Shown piece by piece: positions 34,167-44,307 of a DNA stretch of 64,000 nucleotides. The stretch comes from an uncultured Roseobacter sp. GTDB taxonomy: Bacteria; Pseudomonadota; Alphaproteobacteria; Rhodobacterales; Rhodobacteraceae. The position numbers were made by a program, and so were the translations under genes. Positions within the stretch are counted from its first letter, which is position 1. The number at the start of each line of letters is the position of its first letter. Location of the stretch: NCBI RefSeq assembly GCF_947491795.1, contig NZ_CANLKW010000001.1, positions 310,001 through 374,000 on the forward strand, read 5' to 3'. A model generated the notes under the pieces. That model ran no database searches. It had not been told where the DNA came from and saw nothing but the letters and a program-made list of their open reading frames with translations.

Positions 34167-34777
34167 GCCTTCTCAACAACATATACGTTGGACTTCAACC
34201 CGATCCCGGGCAGGTGCGGGCCGTGTTCGCGAAAGAGCAGCCTGGCCGAGCCGCAGTCGACCCATTCACAGAGGGCGGCCTCATACGAGGGGTCTTCCAG
34301 GGCGTGGTCATTGTAGGAGAACACCATTCTGTCGCCGGATCCCAGGCCATTCATCAGCACGTGAAACAGGGAAACAGGGGCAGCACCGGCACCGATGACG
34401 CCGATCGCGGCAATGGCGGCATAGGTTCCTGGACTGTGCGCCAGCGTTCCCCCGGCATCAATGCACCGCAGCTCGCGGTAGATCTTTTTGCCAGCGGCCT
34501 GGTCCAGCATCTCCCGGGACAGATCCAGACCATCAATCGTCTGAAAACCGGCCTTGCTCAGCGCTTCACCGGAAAGACCGGTGCCACAGCCGAAATCCAG
34601 AACCGGTTTTGCAAAGTCTTTGGTAAAGGATGCCAGTGCTTCGGCGCAGCGTGCAGGCGTTGCATAGCCCTGTCCTGTCACCTCATCATCGTAACTGTCG
34701 GACCAGTCATCATAGAGCTTGCGGGTGGATGAGACGTCGCGTGCTGCGTAAACCTTGTCGAGATATGTCTGTTTCAT
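34163..34777 (-). CDS. class I SAM-dependent methyltransferase
   Basis: VLDFGCGTGLSGEALSKAGFQTIDGLDLSREMLDQA. Confidence 0.88.
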   Translation of the reverse strand: MKQTYLDKVYAARDVSSTRKLYDDWSDSYDDEVTGQGYATPARCAEALASFTKDFAKPVLDFGCGTGLSGEALSKAGFQTIDGLDLSREMLDQAAGKKIYRELRCIDAGGTLAHSPGTYAAIAAIGVIGAGAAPVSLFHVLMNGLGSGDRMVFSYNDHALEDPSYEAALCEWVDCGSARLLFREHGPHLPGIGLKSNVYVVEKA

Positions 34778-34826
34778 GGCTCTATATTATAAAGCCACCC
34801 CAGACAGAGTGTCCAGACAACAGCCT

Positions 34827-36179
34827 TTATGCTGGTGTGAGCGCGCCCTGCAGCCAGCCTTTCCAGTCCGTTTTGGCCCGGTCTGTGTAGGCTTTGTAGC
34901 GGTCTTTGCGTCCGCGTCTGCCACCTTTGAGGCCCTCGACAGGCGGGAAGAGGCCGAAGTTTACGTTCATTGGCTGAAAGGTCTTTGCCTCTGCGCCGCC
35001 TGAGATATGCGTGATCAGTGCGCCTGTCGCGGTGGTTGCGGGGGGCGTTTCCAGAGACCTTCCCTGTATTTCCGCCGCCGCCAGACGGCCGGCCAGCAGA
35101 CCCATGGCCGCAGATTCCACATAGCCCTCGACCCCGGTGATCTGACCGGCAAAGCGGATGTTGGGCCGCGAGCGCAGACGCATCTGACCGTCGAGCAGGG
35201 TGGGCGAATTCAGAAAAGTGTTGCGGTGAATGCCGCCCAGACGGGCAAAACTGGCGTTCTCCAGGCCGGGAATGCGTTTGAATACATCTGTTTGCGCGCC
35301 GTACTTCATCTTGGTCTGGAAGCCAACGATGTTGTAAAGCGTGCCCAGTTTGTTATCGCGGCGCAACTGCACGACGGCCCATGGTTTTTCGTCGGGCGCA
35401 TGCGGGTTGGTCAGGCCCACGGGTTTCATCGGGCCAAAACGCAGCGTTTCGCGTCCGCGTTCGGCCATCACCTCGATCGGCAGGCAGCCATCAAAATAGC
35501 CAGCCGTTTCGCCTTCTTTGAACTCTGTCTTATCCGCTTCGAGCAGCGCGTCGATAAACGCTTCATACTGGTCTTTGGACATCGGGCAGTTGAGGTAGGC
35601 AGTGCGCTCTTCCTCTGTTTCGCCCTTGTCATAACGCGACTGCATCCAGGCGCGGCTCATATCAATGCTGTCGTGATAGACAATCGGGGCAATGGCGTCG
35701 AAAAAGGCCAGCGCCTCGGCGCCTGTTTCTGATGCGATGGCCTCGCCCAGTGCCGAAGACGTCAGCGGACCCGTCGCAATGATCCAGGTGCCATCTTCGG
35801 GCAGGGATGTGATTTCACCGTACTCAATCTGCACATTGGGATGGGCCGACAAGGCATCGGTAACGGATTGCGCAAAGGGGTCCCGGTCAACCGCAAGCGC
35901 GCCGCCCGCAGGCAGCCGGTGTTTGTCGGCGGTGCTGATGATCAGCCCGTCGGCGGCCCGCATTTCCCAGTGCAGCAGTCCCACAGCATTTTGTTCGCTG
36001 TCATCAGAGCGGAACGAATTGGAGCAGACCATCTCGCCCAGCAGTCCGGTCTGATGCGCGAAAGTACCGACCGTGGGGCGCATCTCGTGGATAACGACCT
36101 CGACGCCGAGGTTCGCTGCCTGCCAGGCAGCTTCTGATCCGGCCATACCGCCGCCGATGATGTGGAGTTTCTGTGCCAT
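34827..36179 (-). CDS. trmFO: methylenetetrahydrofolate--tRNA-(uracil-5-)-methyltransferase TrmFO
   Basis: [56 protein letters not shown]; start MAQKLH at 36179. Confidence 0.94.
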   Translation of the reverse strand: MAQKLHIIGGGMAGSEAAWQAANLGVEVVIHEMRPTVGTFAHQTGLLGEMVCSNSFRSDDSEQNAVGLLHWEMRAADGLIISTADKHRLPAGGALAVDRDPFAQSVTDALSAHPNVQIEYGEITSLPEDGTWIIATGPLTSSALGEAIASETGAEALAFFDAIAPIVYHDSIDMSRAWMQSRYDKGETEEERTAYLNCPMSKDQYEAFIDALLEADKTEFKEGETAGYFDGCLPIEVMAERGRETLRFGPMKPVGLTNPHAPDEKPWAVVQLRRDNKLGTLYNIVGFQTKMKYGAQTDVFKRIPGLENASFARLGGIHRNTFLNSPTLLDGQMRLRSRPNIRFAGQITGVEGYVESAAMGLLAGRLAAAEIQGRSLETPPATTATGALITHISGGAEAKTFQPMNVNFGLFPPVEGLKGGRRGRKDRYKAYTDRAKTDWKGWLQGALTPA

Positions 36180-36519
36180 GCCCGCCATGTAGGGCAGGGA
36201 CCGCAAATGCGCAACACGCCTGTTCGCCTGCGTCTGCGATGTCGTAAGAGGAAGATCCGTTTTTGGGGTCGCCGCTGCGGGCATGTCGGTCAGTGAGAGG
36301 CTGACCTGGAGGGACGTTCCGCAAGACGGCGACCCAAAATCGGCATCAGGCATCGTTGCCTGTGCCCTATATGTGTCACATTCATGCCCAAATTATAAGG
36401 GGGTTATCCGGAAACGCTGCCGGCCTGATTTGGAAACAATTACGCATGGTTAACAGTGCTGTCGCTTGCTCTGGCGGCAATTCCAGGCAAAGTTCCCGGG
36501 AAAGTCGAATGGAGCGCCT

Positions 36520-36939
36520 ATGTCCCTGAAGTTCACAGCCCCCGAACTTATTGCCTTTATTGAGGATGTGTTCCCACAGGTCCGTGGCGATTTTGCGTTG
36601 GACAGGCTGGAAGAGGACAGTCTGGTTGTTCGTCTGATCACCGCCGAAAAGCATCTGCGTCCCGGAAACACCGTGTCGGGGCCGTCGATGTTCGCGCTTG
36701 CGGATGTGGCGGCCTATATGATGACGGTTGCCCATATCGGGCGTGAAGCACTGGCCGTCACGACAAACTGTTCGATTGATTTTATGCGTAAACCCGCCGC
36801 CGGATGCGATCTGGTTGCGCACACAAAACTGCTCAAACTGGGGCGCGCGCTTTCGGTCTGTGATGTCCTGTTGTTCTCCGAAGGTACAGAAAAACCCGTG
36901 GCGCGCGCCGGACTGACTTATTCTATTCCGCCGCGCTGA
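36520..36939 (+). CDS. PaaI family thioesterase
   Basis: RPGNTVSGPSMFALADVAAYMMTVAHIGREALAVTTNCSIDFMRKPAAG hotdog fold signature. Confidence 0.85.
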   Translation: MSLKFTAPELIAFIEDVFPQVRGDFALDRLEEDSLVVRLITAEKHLRPGNTVSGPSMFALADVAAYMMTVAHIGREALAVTTNCSIDFMRKPAAGCDLVAHTKLLKLGRALSVCDVLLFSEGTEKPVARAGLTYSIPPR

Positions 36940-36954
36940 GGCGGAGATGCGCAC

Positions 36955-36984
36955 AAAAAAGCGGCCAGGACTTGCCCGGCCGCA
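36955..36984 (-). terminator. Rho-independent terminator for the DUF1127 gene
   Basis: On the minus strand GCGGCCgggcaagtcctGGCCGCtttttt. Confidence 0.7.
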
Positions 36985-37015
36985 GGAAGAGGTCTGTAAA
37001 CGCGTACCGGGGAGG

Positions 37016-37249
37016 TTACGCGCGCCAGAACACCTTTGACGCCTCTTTGTCAGCCATCTCCGGTGTCAGTCCAACGTCTGCGAGCTGCCAGGTGCTGAGT
37101 TGTTTCAGCGTTTGTCTGGTGCGTCGCCGTGTGGCCCATTTCGACAGGCAGACCGCAAATTCGACCGCGATGAGCGACAGGACCGGCACCGAACGGGTCC
37201 GGTTCAGATAGTCAAGCGTGCGGGGCGACAGAGTCATATCCTGTGTCAT
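37016..37249 (-). CDS. DUF1127 domain-containing small protein
   Basis: MTQDMTLSPRTLDYLNRTRSVPVL...RRRTRQTLKQLSTWQLADVGLTPEMADKEASKVFWRA. Confidence 0.85.
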   Translation of the reverse strand: MTQDMTLSPRTLDYLNRTRSVPVLSLIAVEFAVCLSKWATRRRTRQTLKQLSTWQLADVGLTPEMADKEASKVFWRA

Positions 37250-37262
37250 GGGAATCTCCTTT

Positions 37263-37310
37263 ATTGTATTGACACAATATAGCAGGTTTGCTACACCGTA
37301 TTGATACAAA
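37263..37310. promoter_or_regulatory. operator-like repeats between divergent DUF1127 and MocR genes
   Basis: GTATTGACAC (37266-37275) and GTATTGATAC (37298-37307) direct repeats with 32-bp phase; each is itself (near-)palindromic. Confidence 0.5.
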
Positions 37311-37342
37311 ATGCGTTACAAACAATCGAGAGAAATATTGTA

Positions 37343-38758
37343 ATGGGTACAATTTGGCAGCCGGAACTCAAAACCTACGACGGACCCAAATACAAGGCCG
37401 TTGCCGGACTGATCCGGGAGGGGATAGAGGAAGGGTTGCTGAAGGAAGGGGGCAAACTGCCGCCGGTGCGGGATCTGGCCTGGACACTCAGGATCACCCC
37501 GGGAACAGTTGCCCGCGCATATACCATACTGACCGAAAGCGGCGTGCTGACCGCCGAGGTGGGGCGCGGCACATTTGTTGCGTCAGGCACTCAGGGGCCC
37601 GTAGCAGAAGCGCCCATCGAAGTTGATGTTGTAGCCCACAGGTCCCAGCCGGATGGTGACGTTTACAAAGTGAGCATGTTCTCGCCGCACCTGCCCGCCG
37701 TCGGGCAGGACAAGCTGATCCGGAACCTTTTGGGGCAGGTGGCGCAGGACCCGCCCTCAGGCATGATGCACTATCCGAGCCGCACCGGGGCAAAGCCCGC
37801 ACGGGAGGGTGTGGTCCGCTGGCTGGCAGGCACTCCGCTGGGCGCTTTTGGCGAGCAGGATATTGTGCTGTCGCATGGCGGACAGAACGGGCTTTCCCTG
37901 ATATTTCAGAGTATTTTGCAGGGCCGCCGTCCGACGGTGCTGATCGAGGAGTTGTCGTACCCCGGGTTCCGCCGGGCCGCTGAGTTGCTGCGCGCTGATG
38001 TGGTCCCGGTTGCGATGGATGCAGAGGGGGTCATTCCCGAAGCCCTGGAAGAAGCAGCGCGGGCCCATGACGCGCAGATCTTCTGTACCTCGCCCGAGGT
38101 GCACAATCCGACGGGTCTGTTCACGCCGCTCAGCCGGCGGCAGGCGCTGGCGGATGTGGCCCGTCGCTGTGATCTGCAGATTGTCGAGGATGACTGCTAC
38201 CGTATGCGCGTTGACCGCGCGCCGACCTACCGGATGCTGGCCCCCGAGCGGGGCTGGTATGTGTCGTCACTGGCCAAAACGCTCACACCCGCGTTGAGGA
38301 TCGGATTTGCCATTGCGCCGCTGGGGCGGACAGCGGACCTGCGCCGGGTTGCGGAATACAACTGTTTCGGGCTGGCGACCCCACTGATTGACCTGTGTGC
38401 CAAGCTTTTGTCGCATCCACAGATCGATGCACTGGCCGAAGAAACACGCCGCGCCTTCGAGCTCTACGTCCAGAGTGCCGTTAACATTCTGGGCAGCTAC
38501 GACGTGGTCTGGCGCGCAAATGTTCCGTTTCTCTGGCTGCGGCTGCCGCTGGGCTGGCGGGCGAGCGCGTTTTGCCAGGCCGCCGAGGCTGAAGGCGTGC
38601 AGATCAGAACGGCCGAGGAGTTTGTCTGCCGGGATGCCAGAGCGCCCCATGCTGTGCGACTGGCGGTAAATGCCGGTGTGTCGCTGCAGAGTTTCGAGGC
38701 CGCTGTTCTGCGCCTGCGGCAGCTGCTTGACGGCCCGCCTGAGCAGTTGAGTGTCTGA
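37343..38758 (+). CDS. MocR-type PLP-dependent GntR family regulator / aminotransferase-like protein
   Basis: N-terminal wHTH (AVAGLIREGIEEGLLKEGGKLPPVRDLAWTLRITPGTVARAYTILTESGVLTAEVGRGTFV) fused to aminotransferase I fold (SLAKTLTPALRIGF). Confidence 0.92.
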   Translation: MGTIWQPELKTYDGPKYKAVAGLIREGIEEGLLKEGGKLPPVRDLAWTLRITPGTVARAYTILTESGVLTAEVGRGTFVASGTQGPVAEAPIEVDVVAHRSQPDGDVYKVSMFSPHLPAVGQDKLIRNLLGQVAQDPPSGMMHYPSRTGAKPAREGVVRWLAGTPLGAFGEQDIVLSHGGQNGLSLIFQSILQGRRPTVLIEELSYPGFRRAAELLRADVVPVAMDAEGVIPEALEEAARAHDAQIFCTSPEVHNPTGLFTPLSRRQALADVARRCDLQIVEDDCYRMRVDRAPTYRMLAPERGWYVSSLAKTLTPALRIGFAIAPLGRTADLRRVAEYNCFGLATPLIDLCAKLLSHPQIDALAEETRRAFELYVQSAVNILGSYDVVWRANVPFLWLRLPLGWRASAFCQAAEAEGVQIRTAEEFVCRDARAPHAVRLAVNAGVSLQSFEAAVLRLRQLLDGPPEQLSV

Positions 38759-38868
38759 TCTGCCAAAGTCCGTGAAATACCGGGCGTAACAGCATGGGAA
38801 ATGTGGGGTAATATGGTACCTATATTTCAATACGTTGTTTCTATTATGTTTTATTACCATTGTGGCGC

Positions 38869-38896
38869 TTGACGCGAAACTGTGCTCGTTTATAAC
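38869..38896 (+). promoter_or_regulatory. sigma70-type promoter for rplM-rpsI
   Basis: TTGACG (38869-38874), 16-nt spacer, TATAAC (38891-38896). Confidence 0.6.
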
Positions 38897-38961
38897 GCCC
38901 CAATCGAATTGAGGCCGTACCGCATCTGATATGGCCTGCCACCTCAAACGGGGAACCGTCC

Positions 38962-39423
38962 ATGAAAACATTCTCTGCAACACCCGCAGACATCGACAAG
39001 AAATGGATCCTGATCGACGCCGAGGGCGTTGTTCTGGGCCGTCTTGCATCGATCGTCGCACAGCGTCTGCGCGGCAAGCACAAGCCGTCCTTCACGCCGC
39101 ACATGGATATGGGCGACAACGTGATTGTCATCAACGCTGACAAAGTCCAGCTGACCGGCAAAAAGCGTCAGGAACACCACTACTGGCACACCGGCCACCC
39201 GGGCGGCATCAAGTCCCGCACCAAAGAGCAGATCCTTGAGGGCGCGCATCCCGAGCGCATTGTGACCCTGGCGGTCAAGCGCATGCTGCCCGGCAACCGC
39301 CTGAGCCGTCAGGTGATGACAAACCTGCGCGTTTACGCCGGTGGCGAGCACCCCCACGAGGCACAAAGCCCCGAAGTTCTGGATGTGAAATCCATGAACA
39401 GCAAAAACACCCGGAGCGCATAA
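38962..39423 (+). CDS. rplM: 50S ribosomal protein L13
   Basis: [55 protein letters not shown]. Confidence 0.97.
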   Translation: MKTFSATPADIDKKWILIDAEGVVLGRLASIVAQRLRGKHKPSFTPHMDMGDNVIVINADKVQLTGKKRQEHHYWHTGHPGGIKSRTKEQILEGAHPERIVTLAVKRMLPGNRLSRQVMTNLRVYAGGEHPHEAQSPEVLDVKSMNSKNTRSA

Positions 39424-39425
39424 AG

Positions 39426-39917
39426 ATGGCTGAAGAAATCAACACACTCGAAGAGCTGGGCCAGGTGGCCGGCGTTGAGGCCGCAGCCCCCGAGGCAGAG
39501 GTCATCACCCGCGAGCCCGTCCGTGACGACCTCGGCCGGTCCTATGCAACCGGCAAGCGTAAAGATGCGGTCGCCCGCGTCTGGATCAAACCCGGTTCCG
39601 GCAAGGTCACCGTGAACGGCAAGCCGCAGAATGAATATTTTGCACGCCCTGTTCTGCAGATGATCCTGGCACAGCCGTTCACCATCACCGGTACAACCGA
39701 CCAGTTTGACGTCGTGGCGACGGTCAAGGGCGGTGGTCTTTCCGGTCAGGCCGGTGCGGTCAAGCATGGTGTTTCCAAGGCACTGCAGCTGTATGATCCG
39801 TCCCTGCGTGGCGCTCTGAAAGCCGCAGGTTTCCTCACACGCGACAGCCGCGTTGTTGAGCGTAAGAAATACGGTAAGGCCAAAGCGCGTAAGAGCTTCC
39901 AGTTCTCCAAACGCTGA
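39426..39917 (+). CDS. rpsI: 30S ribosomal protein S9
   Basis: [33 protein letters not shown]...[22 protein letters not shown]. Confidence 0.97.
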   Translation: MAEEINTLEELGQVAGVEAAAPEAEVITREPVRDDLGRSYATGKRKDAVARVWIKPGSGKVTVNGKPQNEYFARPVLQMILAQPFTITGTTDQFDVVATVKGGGLSGQAGAVKHGVSKALQLYDPSLRGALKAAGFLTRDSRVVERKKYGKAKARKSFQFSKR

Positions 39918-39938
39918 AAACGAATTTTATCCTTGCTC

Positions 39939-39967
39939 AAAGGCCGCTTTTTCAGGCGGCCTTTTTG
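39939..39967 (+). terminator. Rho-independent terminator after rpsI
   Basis: AAAGGCCGCtttttcaGGCGGCCTTTtt stem-loop with T tract. Confidence 0.8.
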
Positions 39968-40050
39968 CCGTCTGCGGCCATGTGCCGGCAGTCTTCTTGC
40001 GTGGTTGCGGACTTCACCGTACAAAGGTGTCGGGAACCGGGTACGCAACT

Positions 40051-40416
40051 ATGTCCAGCACTTTCCAGAAATACGGTGGTTTCGGCGCTGTCAGCCGGGT
40101 GGTTTTGTCGTTTTACGAAAAAGTTTTGGACAGCGACATTGTCGGGCATCATTTTGACGGCGTAGACATGCCGCCCCTGATGGACCATCAGACCAAATTT
40201 GTGTCCGCGCTGATGGGCGGGCCACACGCGATGACAGATGACCGGCTGGCCCACGTACACCATGCCCTGGAAATTACTGTTGCCGAGTTTGAGGAAATTG
40301 TGGGCCTTCTCAGCGAAGCAATGCGCGAACACGGTATGGCAGAAGCCGACATCCGCCAGGTTGCGCGCGATTTCGAGGCGCGGCGCGGGTTTATTCTGCG
40401 CCCCGGCGTACAATGA
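40051..40416 (+). CDS. group 1 truncated hemoglobin
   Basis: MSSTFQKYGGFGAVSRVVLSFYEKVLDSDIVGHHFDGVDMPPLMDHQTKFVSALMGGPHAMTDDRLAHVHHALEITVAEFEEIVGLLSEAM; proximal His in VHHALEI. Confidence 0.88.
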   Translation: MSSTFQKYGGFGAVSRVVLSFYEKVLDSDIVGHHFDGVDMPPLMDHQTKFVSALMGGPHAMTDDRLAHVHHALEITVAEFEEIVGLLSEAMREHGMAEADIRQVARDFEARRGFILRPGVQ

Positions 40417-41468
40417 CAGCCAACACGCTGACCACCATCAACGAACAATTGCTGAAATCGATTGGCGTTGGAATTGCCATACTGCGCTGGTCAGACCTGA
40501 CGGTCTACTATCATAACGCGGCGTTCAGGGACTGGTTCGGCGATCCCACCGAAAAAGGGGCCCTGTCTGAAGCCATTGAAGCGATACGCGGTGCCGCGAC
40601 GGACGCGCTGCGCGACACCGGTCGTTTTACGGGGGAGGTTTCTGTCAAACCTCGCCGCCGCACGCTTGTGATATCTGTCAGCCTGCACCTGGCCGAGGTT
40701 GAGGGCGAAAAGATGATCGTCGCCGAATGTCAGAACATCACCCGTATGCGCGAACTGGAGCAGGTGATCGACAGCTATTCCAAAATGGTCGAGCGCAATA
40801 CACGCCAGCTGGAACGCGAAAAAGAGCGGGTAGAGAAACTGTTGCTCAATCTGATGCCCCGCACGGTTTATGAAGAATACAAAACCTTTGGCGTGGTGAC
40901 CCCTCAGCTGTACCGCAATGTTTCGGTTCTGATGCTTGATTTTGTCGGGTTTACGGATTTCACCGAGCAGAATGATCCAACAGTAACGCTGGGTGAACTG
41001 AATGATATTTTCACCGCCTTTGACCGCATCAGTGAGCAGTTTGGCGTCGAACGGATCAAGACAATCGGGGATGCTTACATGGCCGTGGCCGGCATGCCCG
41101 AAGAAACGCCCGATCATGCAACTGCGGTCGCGAACTGCGCGGTTCGGTTTCTGCGTTTTCTGGAAAGACGCAACCAAAGCCACCGGTTCAGATGGGAGGC
41201 CCGTATTGGTCTGGGCAGCGGTGCGGCTGTTGGCTCCGTCGTGGGCGTTCAGAAATACGTATACGATGTGTTTGGTCCGGCCGTAAACATGGCTTCACGC
41301 CTCGAAGTCTTTGCGCACCCGATGAAAATCGTTGCCCCGATCGGTATGAAATATGACCTGATTGATGGGTTTCAGATTGACGAGATCGGCTCCTATGACA
41401 TCAAAGGGCTGGGGTCGATGGAGCTGATCAACGTCGAGGGCAATCTCTCGCTGGCGCGCAGTTTCTGA
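40413..41468 (+). CDS. PAS-like domain/signalling helix/class III nucleotidyl cyclase (predicted adenylate cyclase)
   Basis: Cyclase motifs LMLDFVGFTDF, ERIKTIGDAYMAVAG, YDVFGPAVNMASRLE; N-terminal PAS-like half and coiled-coil linker; overlaps the globin stop by 4 nt (ATGA). Confidence 0.9.
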   Translation: MTANTLTTINEQLLKSIGVGIAILRWSDLTVYYHNAAFRDWFGDPTEKGALSEAIEAIRGAATDALRDTGRFTGEVSVKPRRRTLVISVSLHLAEVEGEKMIVAECQNITRMRELEQVIDSYSKMVERNTRQLEREKERVEKLLLNLMPRTVYEEYKTFGVVTPQLYRNVSVLMLDFVGFTDFTEQNDPTVTLGELNDIFTAFDRISEQFGVERIKTIGDAYMAVAGMPEETPDHATAVANCAVRFLRFLERRNQSHRFRWEARIGLGSGAAVGSVVGVQKYVYDVFGPAVNMASRLEVFAHPMKIVAPIGMKYDLIDGFQIDEIGSYDIKGLGSMELINVEGNLSLARSF

Positions 41469-41540
41469 TCCGTCCATCCGGGCTCTTCCCACGCTGATTG
41501 CATTTGACTCTGCATCCCTGCACCAGTCTTCTTCCGGCTG

Positions 41541-42773
41541 ATGGCACTTCTTGCAAAAAACCGTTCGTTTCGTCTGCTCTTTTCCGCGACGGCTGTATCA
41601 AACCTTGGCGATGGTGTTTCGGCGCTGGCCTTTCCCTGGCTGGCGACGCTGATCACGCGCGACCCGGCGCTGGTGGCTCTGGTGGCCTTTGCCACAACGC
41701 TGCCCTGGCTTTTGTTCTCCATTCCCGTGGGCGTTCTGGTTGACCGGTACGACCGGCGTTTGCTGATGGTGCGCGCAGACACTTTCCGGCTGTTGCTGAC
41801 CTGCGGTGTGATCTCGCTGATTTTCTCGATCCCGGCGTTTCCCCCGGGAGGAGATCCGCTGGGGTATATTCTGGCGCTGGCCGCCCTGGGCATGATGCTG
41901 GGCACCGCAGAAGTCGTCAGAGACAATGCCGCCCAGACGGTTCTGCCCTCGATTGTCCCAAAACCGGATCTTGAGAGCGCCAACGGACAGCTCTGGAGCG
42001 TTGAGCAGATCATGGGGTCGTTCGTGGGGCCGCCACTGGCGGGTCTGCTGATCGCGCTGGCGGTTCCGGCGCCCTTTGCTCTGGATGCGGTCACCTTTGG
42101 CGTCGCGGCCCTGCTGGTCTGGTGCATCGCCATACCGCAACGCGCCAATCCCCCGCGTCGCCGCATCCGGACGGAAATGTACGAAGGGTGGCAATGGATG
42201 CGCGGCAATCCGACCATCTTCCGGCTGGCTGTGATGCTGGGATTCATCAACGGCATCTCTGTCATGGCGATGACGATCCTGATCCTGTTCTCGCAGGAAG
42301 TGCTGGGACTGTCGGCGGCAGGACATGGTGTGCTGATGGCCGTGGGGGCTGCGGGGGGCGTATTGGGCGGCGTGCTGGGGCCGAGAATCATTTCCCGGAT
42401 TGGCCCACAGCGTGGTGTGATCCTGGCCCTGTTCCTGATCCCGCTGCCCTTTGCGATCCTCGCGCTGACCGGCAACCCGGGTGTGGCAGGGGTGGCACTG
42501 TTTATCGAGGTATTCTCCGCCCTGATGTGGAACATCGTGACGGTTTCTTACCGTCAGCGCCGTATCCCGGATGAGCTGCTGGGCCGGGTCAACGCGCTTT
42601 ATCGCTTTTTTGGCTGGGGCATGATGCCTGTCGGTGCTCTCTTGGGCGGCTGGATTGTGTCGCTGGGAGAGGAGCCCCTGGGGCGCGAAGCGGCGCTGCG
42701 GCTGCCCTTTATGATCGCGGCAGCCGGAGCCTGGGTGTTGCTGGTGTATGGGGCGCGGAAACTGCGCCTCTGA
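41541..42773 (+). CDS. MFS transporter
   Basis: 12-TM-like ORF: LLFSATAVSNLGDGVSALAFPWLATLITRDPALVALVAF...VGVLVDRYDRRLLMVRADTFR. Confidence 0.9.
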   Translation: MALLAKNRSFRLLFSATAVSNLGDGVSALAFPWLATLITRDPALVALVAFATTLPWLLFSIPVGVLVDRYDRRLLMVRADTFRLLLTCGVISLIFSIPAFPPGGDPLGYILALAALGMMLGTAEVVRDNAAQTVLPSIVPKPDLESANGQLWSVEQIMGSFVGPPLAGLLIALAVPAPFALDAVTFGVAALLVWCIAIPQRANPPRRRIRTEMYEGWQWMRGNPTIFRLAVMLGFINGISVMAMTILILFSQEVLGLSAAGHGVLMAVGAAGGVLGGVLGPRIISRIGPQRGVILALFLIPLPFAILALTGNPGVAGVALFIEVFSALMWNIVTVSYRQRRIPDELLGRVNALYRFFGWGMMPVGALLGGWIVSLGEEPLGREAALRLPFMIAAAGAWVLLVYGARKLRL

Positions 42774-42778
42774 CAGCG

Positions 42779-43396
42779 TTATCCGTCGGGTGTGATCAGA
42801 CCCAGGCCGCGCAGATAAATCCCGATCCCGGTTTCCAGCAGGTCCTCGGGCGGGAAGGGCGAGGCGCGTCCGGGCGAGTTCCGGGCAAAGAGCTCGACGA
42901 CCCCGTGGCTCATCGCCCAGATATGCGCCGAGAACATCGAGGCAGGCGGGCGTTTGTCTTCCGGAATGTGCACACTCAGATCGGTCGCCGCCCTTTCCAG
43001 AACCGCATTGGCACGCGTTGAAACAGCCGCCAGTTCTGGCGTCCGGTTGACGCTGATCCCGCTTTCAAACATCGCGATATAGTGGCCGGGGTATTTGCGG
43101 GCAAAGGCCAGATAGGCCCGGCCCGTCGCGGAAAAAGCTGCCAGCGCAGAGGGCTGGCCCTTTTCATAGGCGTATTCCATCAGATCGGCGAAAATCTCAT
43201 ACCCCTGGCGCGCAGCCTCTGCGATCAGGTCATCCCGGCCTTCGAAATGGCGGTAAACGGCGGCAGGCGTCACACCTGCCTGCTTTGCGGCCTCCGACAG
43301 GGTAAACCCCGTGGGGCCGCGCAGCTCAATAAGCTCCAGCGCTGCATCAACCAGTGCCTGCCTGAGATTGCCGTGGTGATAGCCCCGTTTAGGCAT
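42779..43396 (-). CDS. TetR/AcrR family transcriptional regulator
   Basis: [58 protein letters not shown]. Confidence 0.92.
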   Translation of the reverse strand: MPKRGYHHGNLRQALVDAALELIELRGPTGFTLSEAAKQAGVTPAAVYRHFEGRDDLIAEAARQGYEIFADLMEYAYEKGQPSALAAFSATGRAYLAFARKYPGHYIAMFESGISVNRTPELAAVSTRANAVLERAATDLSVHIPEDKRPPASMFSAHIWAMSHGVVELFARNSPGRASPFPPEDLLETGIGIYLRGLGLITPDG

Positions 43397-44258
43397 TCCA
43401 GATGTCCGGGCCGCCGCAAATCTTTGTATCGATCGCGCCTAGGGCGCCGGTGTCTTTGCGGTCATAGTCCAGACCATGCAGGACAGAGCGGATGGCATTC
43501 AGCCGGGCACGGCGTTTGTCGTCAGACCGCACAACGGTCCAGGGTGCAGCCGCCGTATGGCTGCGTTTGAGCGTATCCGCGATAGCGTGGGTGTAGGCAT
43601 CCCACTTGCCCAGGCCTTTGACATCGATGCCGCTGAGCTTCCACTGTTTGAGCGGATCACGCTCGCGGGCCAGCATCCGGCGCAGCTGTTCTGCGCGTCC
43701 GACATTCAGCCAGAACTTGACCAGATGAGTGCCGTCATCGGCCAGCATCTCCTCAAAGGGCTTTACCTGTGCAAAGAAATGTTCGCGCTGTTCATCTGTG
43801 CAGAAACCGAAAACCGGTTCAATCACGCCGCGGTTATACCAGCTGCGGTCAAAAAACACGATCTCACCGGCTGCGGGCAGGTGATTGATATAACGCTGGA
43901 AATACCATTGGGTGCGCTCTGTTTCGGTCGGTTTGGACAGTGCGATAATCCGCGCGCCGCGCGGGTTCAGATTGGTGCGAAAACGGCTGATGGTGCCACC
44001 TTTGCCTGCGCCATCCCGCCCTTCGAACACGATAGCGACCCGCGCGCCGGTCTCCTTGACCCAGGCCTGCAGCTTGACCAGCTCGATCTGCAGAGCGGCG
44101 AGATCTTTTTCGTAGGGTTTGCGGGCAAGACGTTCTGAGTGTGGGTATGATCCTGACAGAATCGGCCCGCCATCCTGGCGGCGGATTGCATCCCGCACCT
44201 GCTTTGGCGCGTCGTTTTCGAAAAAGGCGCTGATCGCACCGTCAAAGGGCAGGTCCAT
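43389..44258 (-). CDS. ppk2: polyphosphate kinase 2
   Basis: [79 protein letters not shown]; start at 44258. Confidence 0.94.
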   Translation of the reverse strand: MDLPFDGAISAFFENDAPKQVRDAIRRQDGGPILSGSYPHSERLARKPYEKDLAALQIELVKLQAWVKETGARVAIVFEGRDGAGKGGTISRFRTNLNPRGARIIALSKPTETERTQWYFQRYINHLPAAGEIVFFDRSWYNRGVIEPVFGFCTDEQREHFFAQVKPFEEMLADDGTHLVKFWLNVGRAEQLRRMLARERDPLKQWKLSGIDVKGLGKWDAYTHAIADTLKRSHTAAAPWTVVRSDDKRRARLNAIRSVLHGLDYDRKDTGALGAIDTKICGGPDIWNA

Positions 44259-44307
44259 CGCGGCCTCCGCTGGTATATTGCCTGACCTATATGGGATGTT
44301 AATCCGA

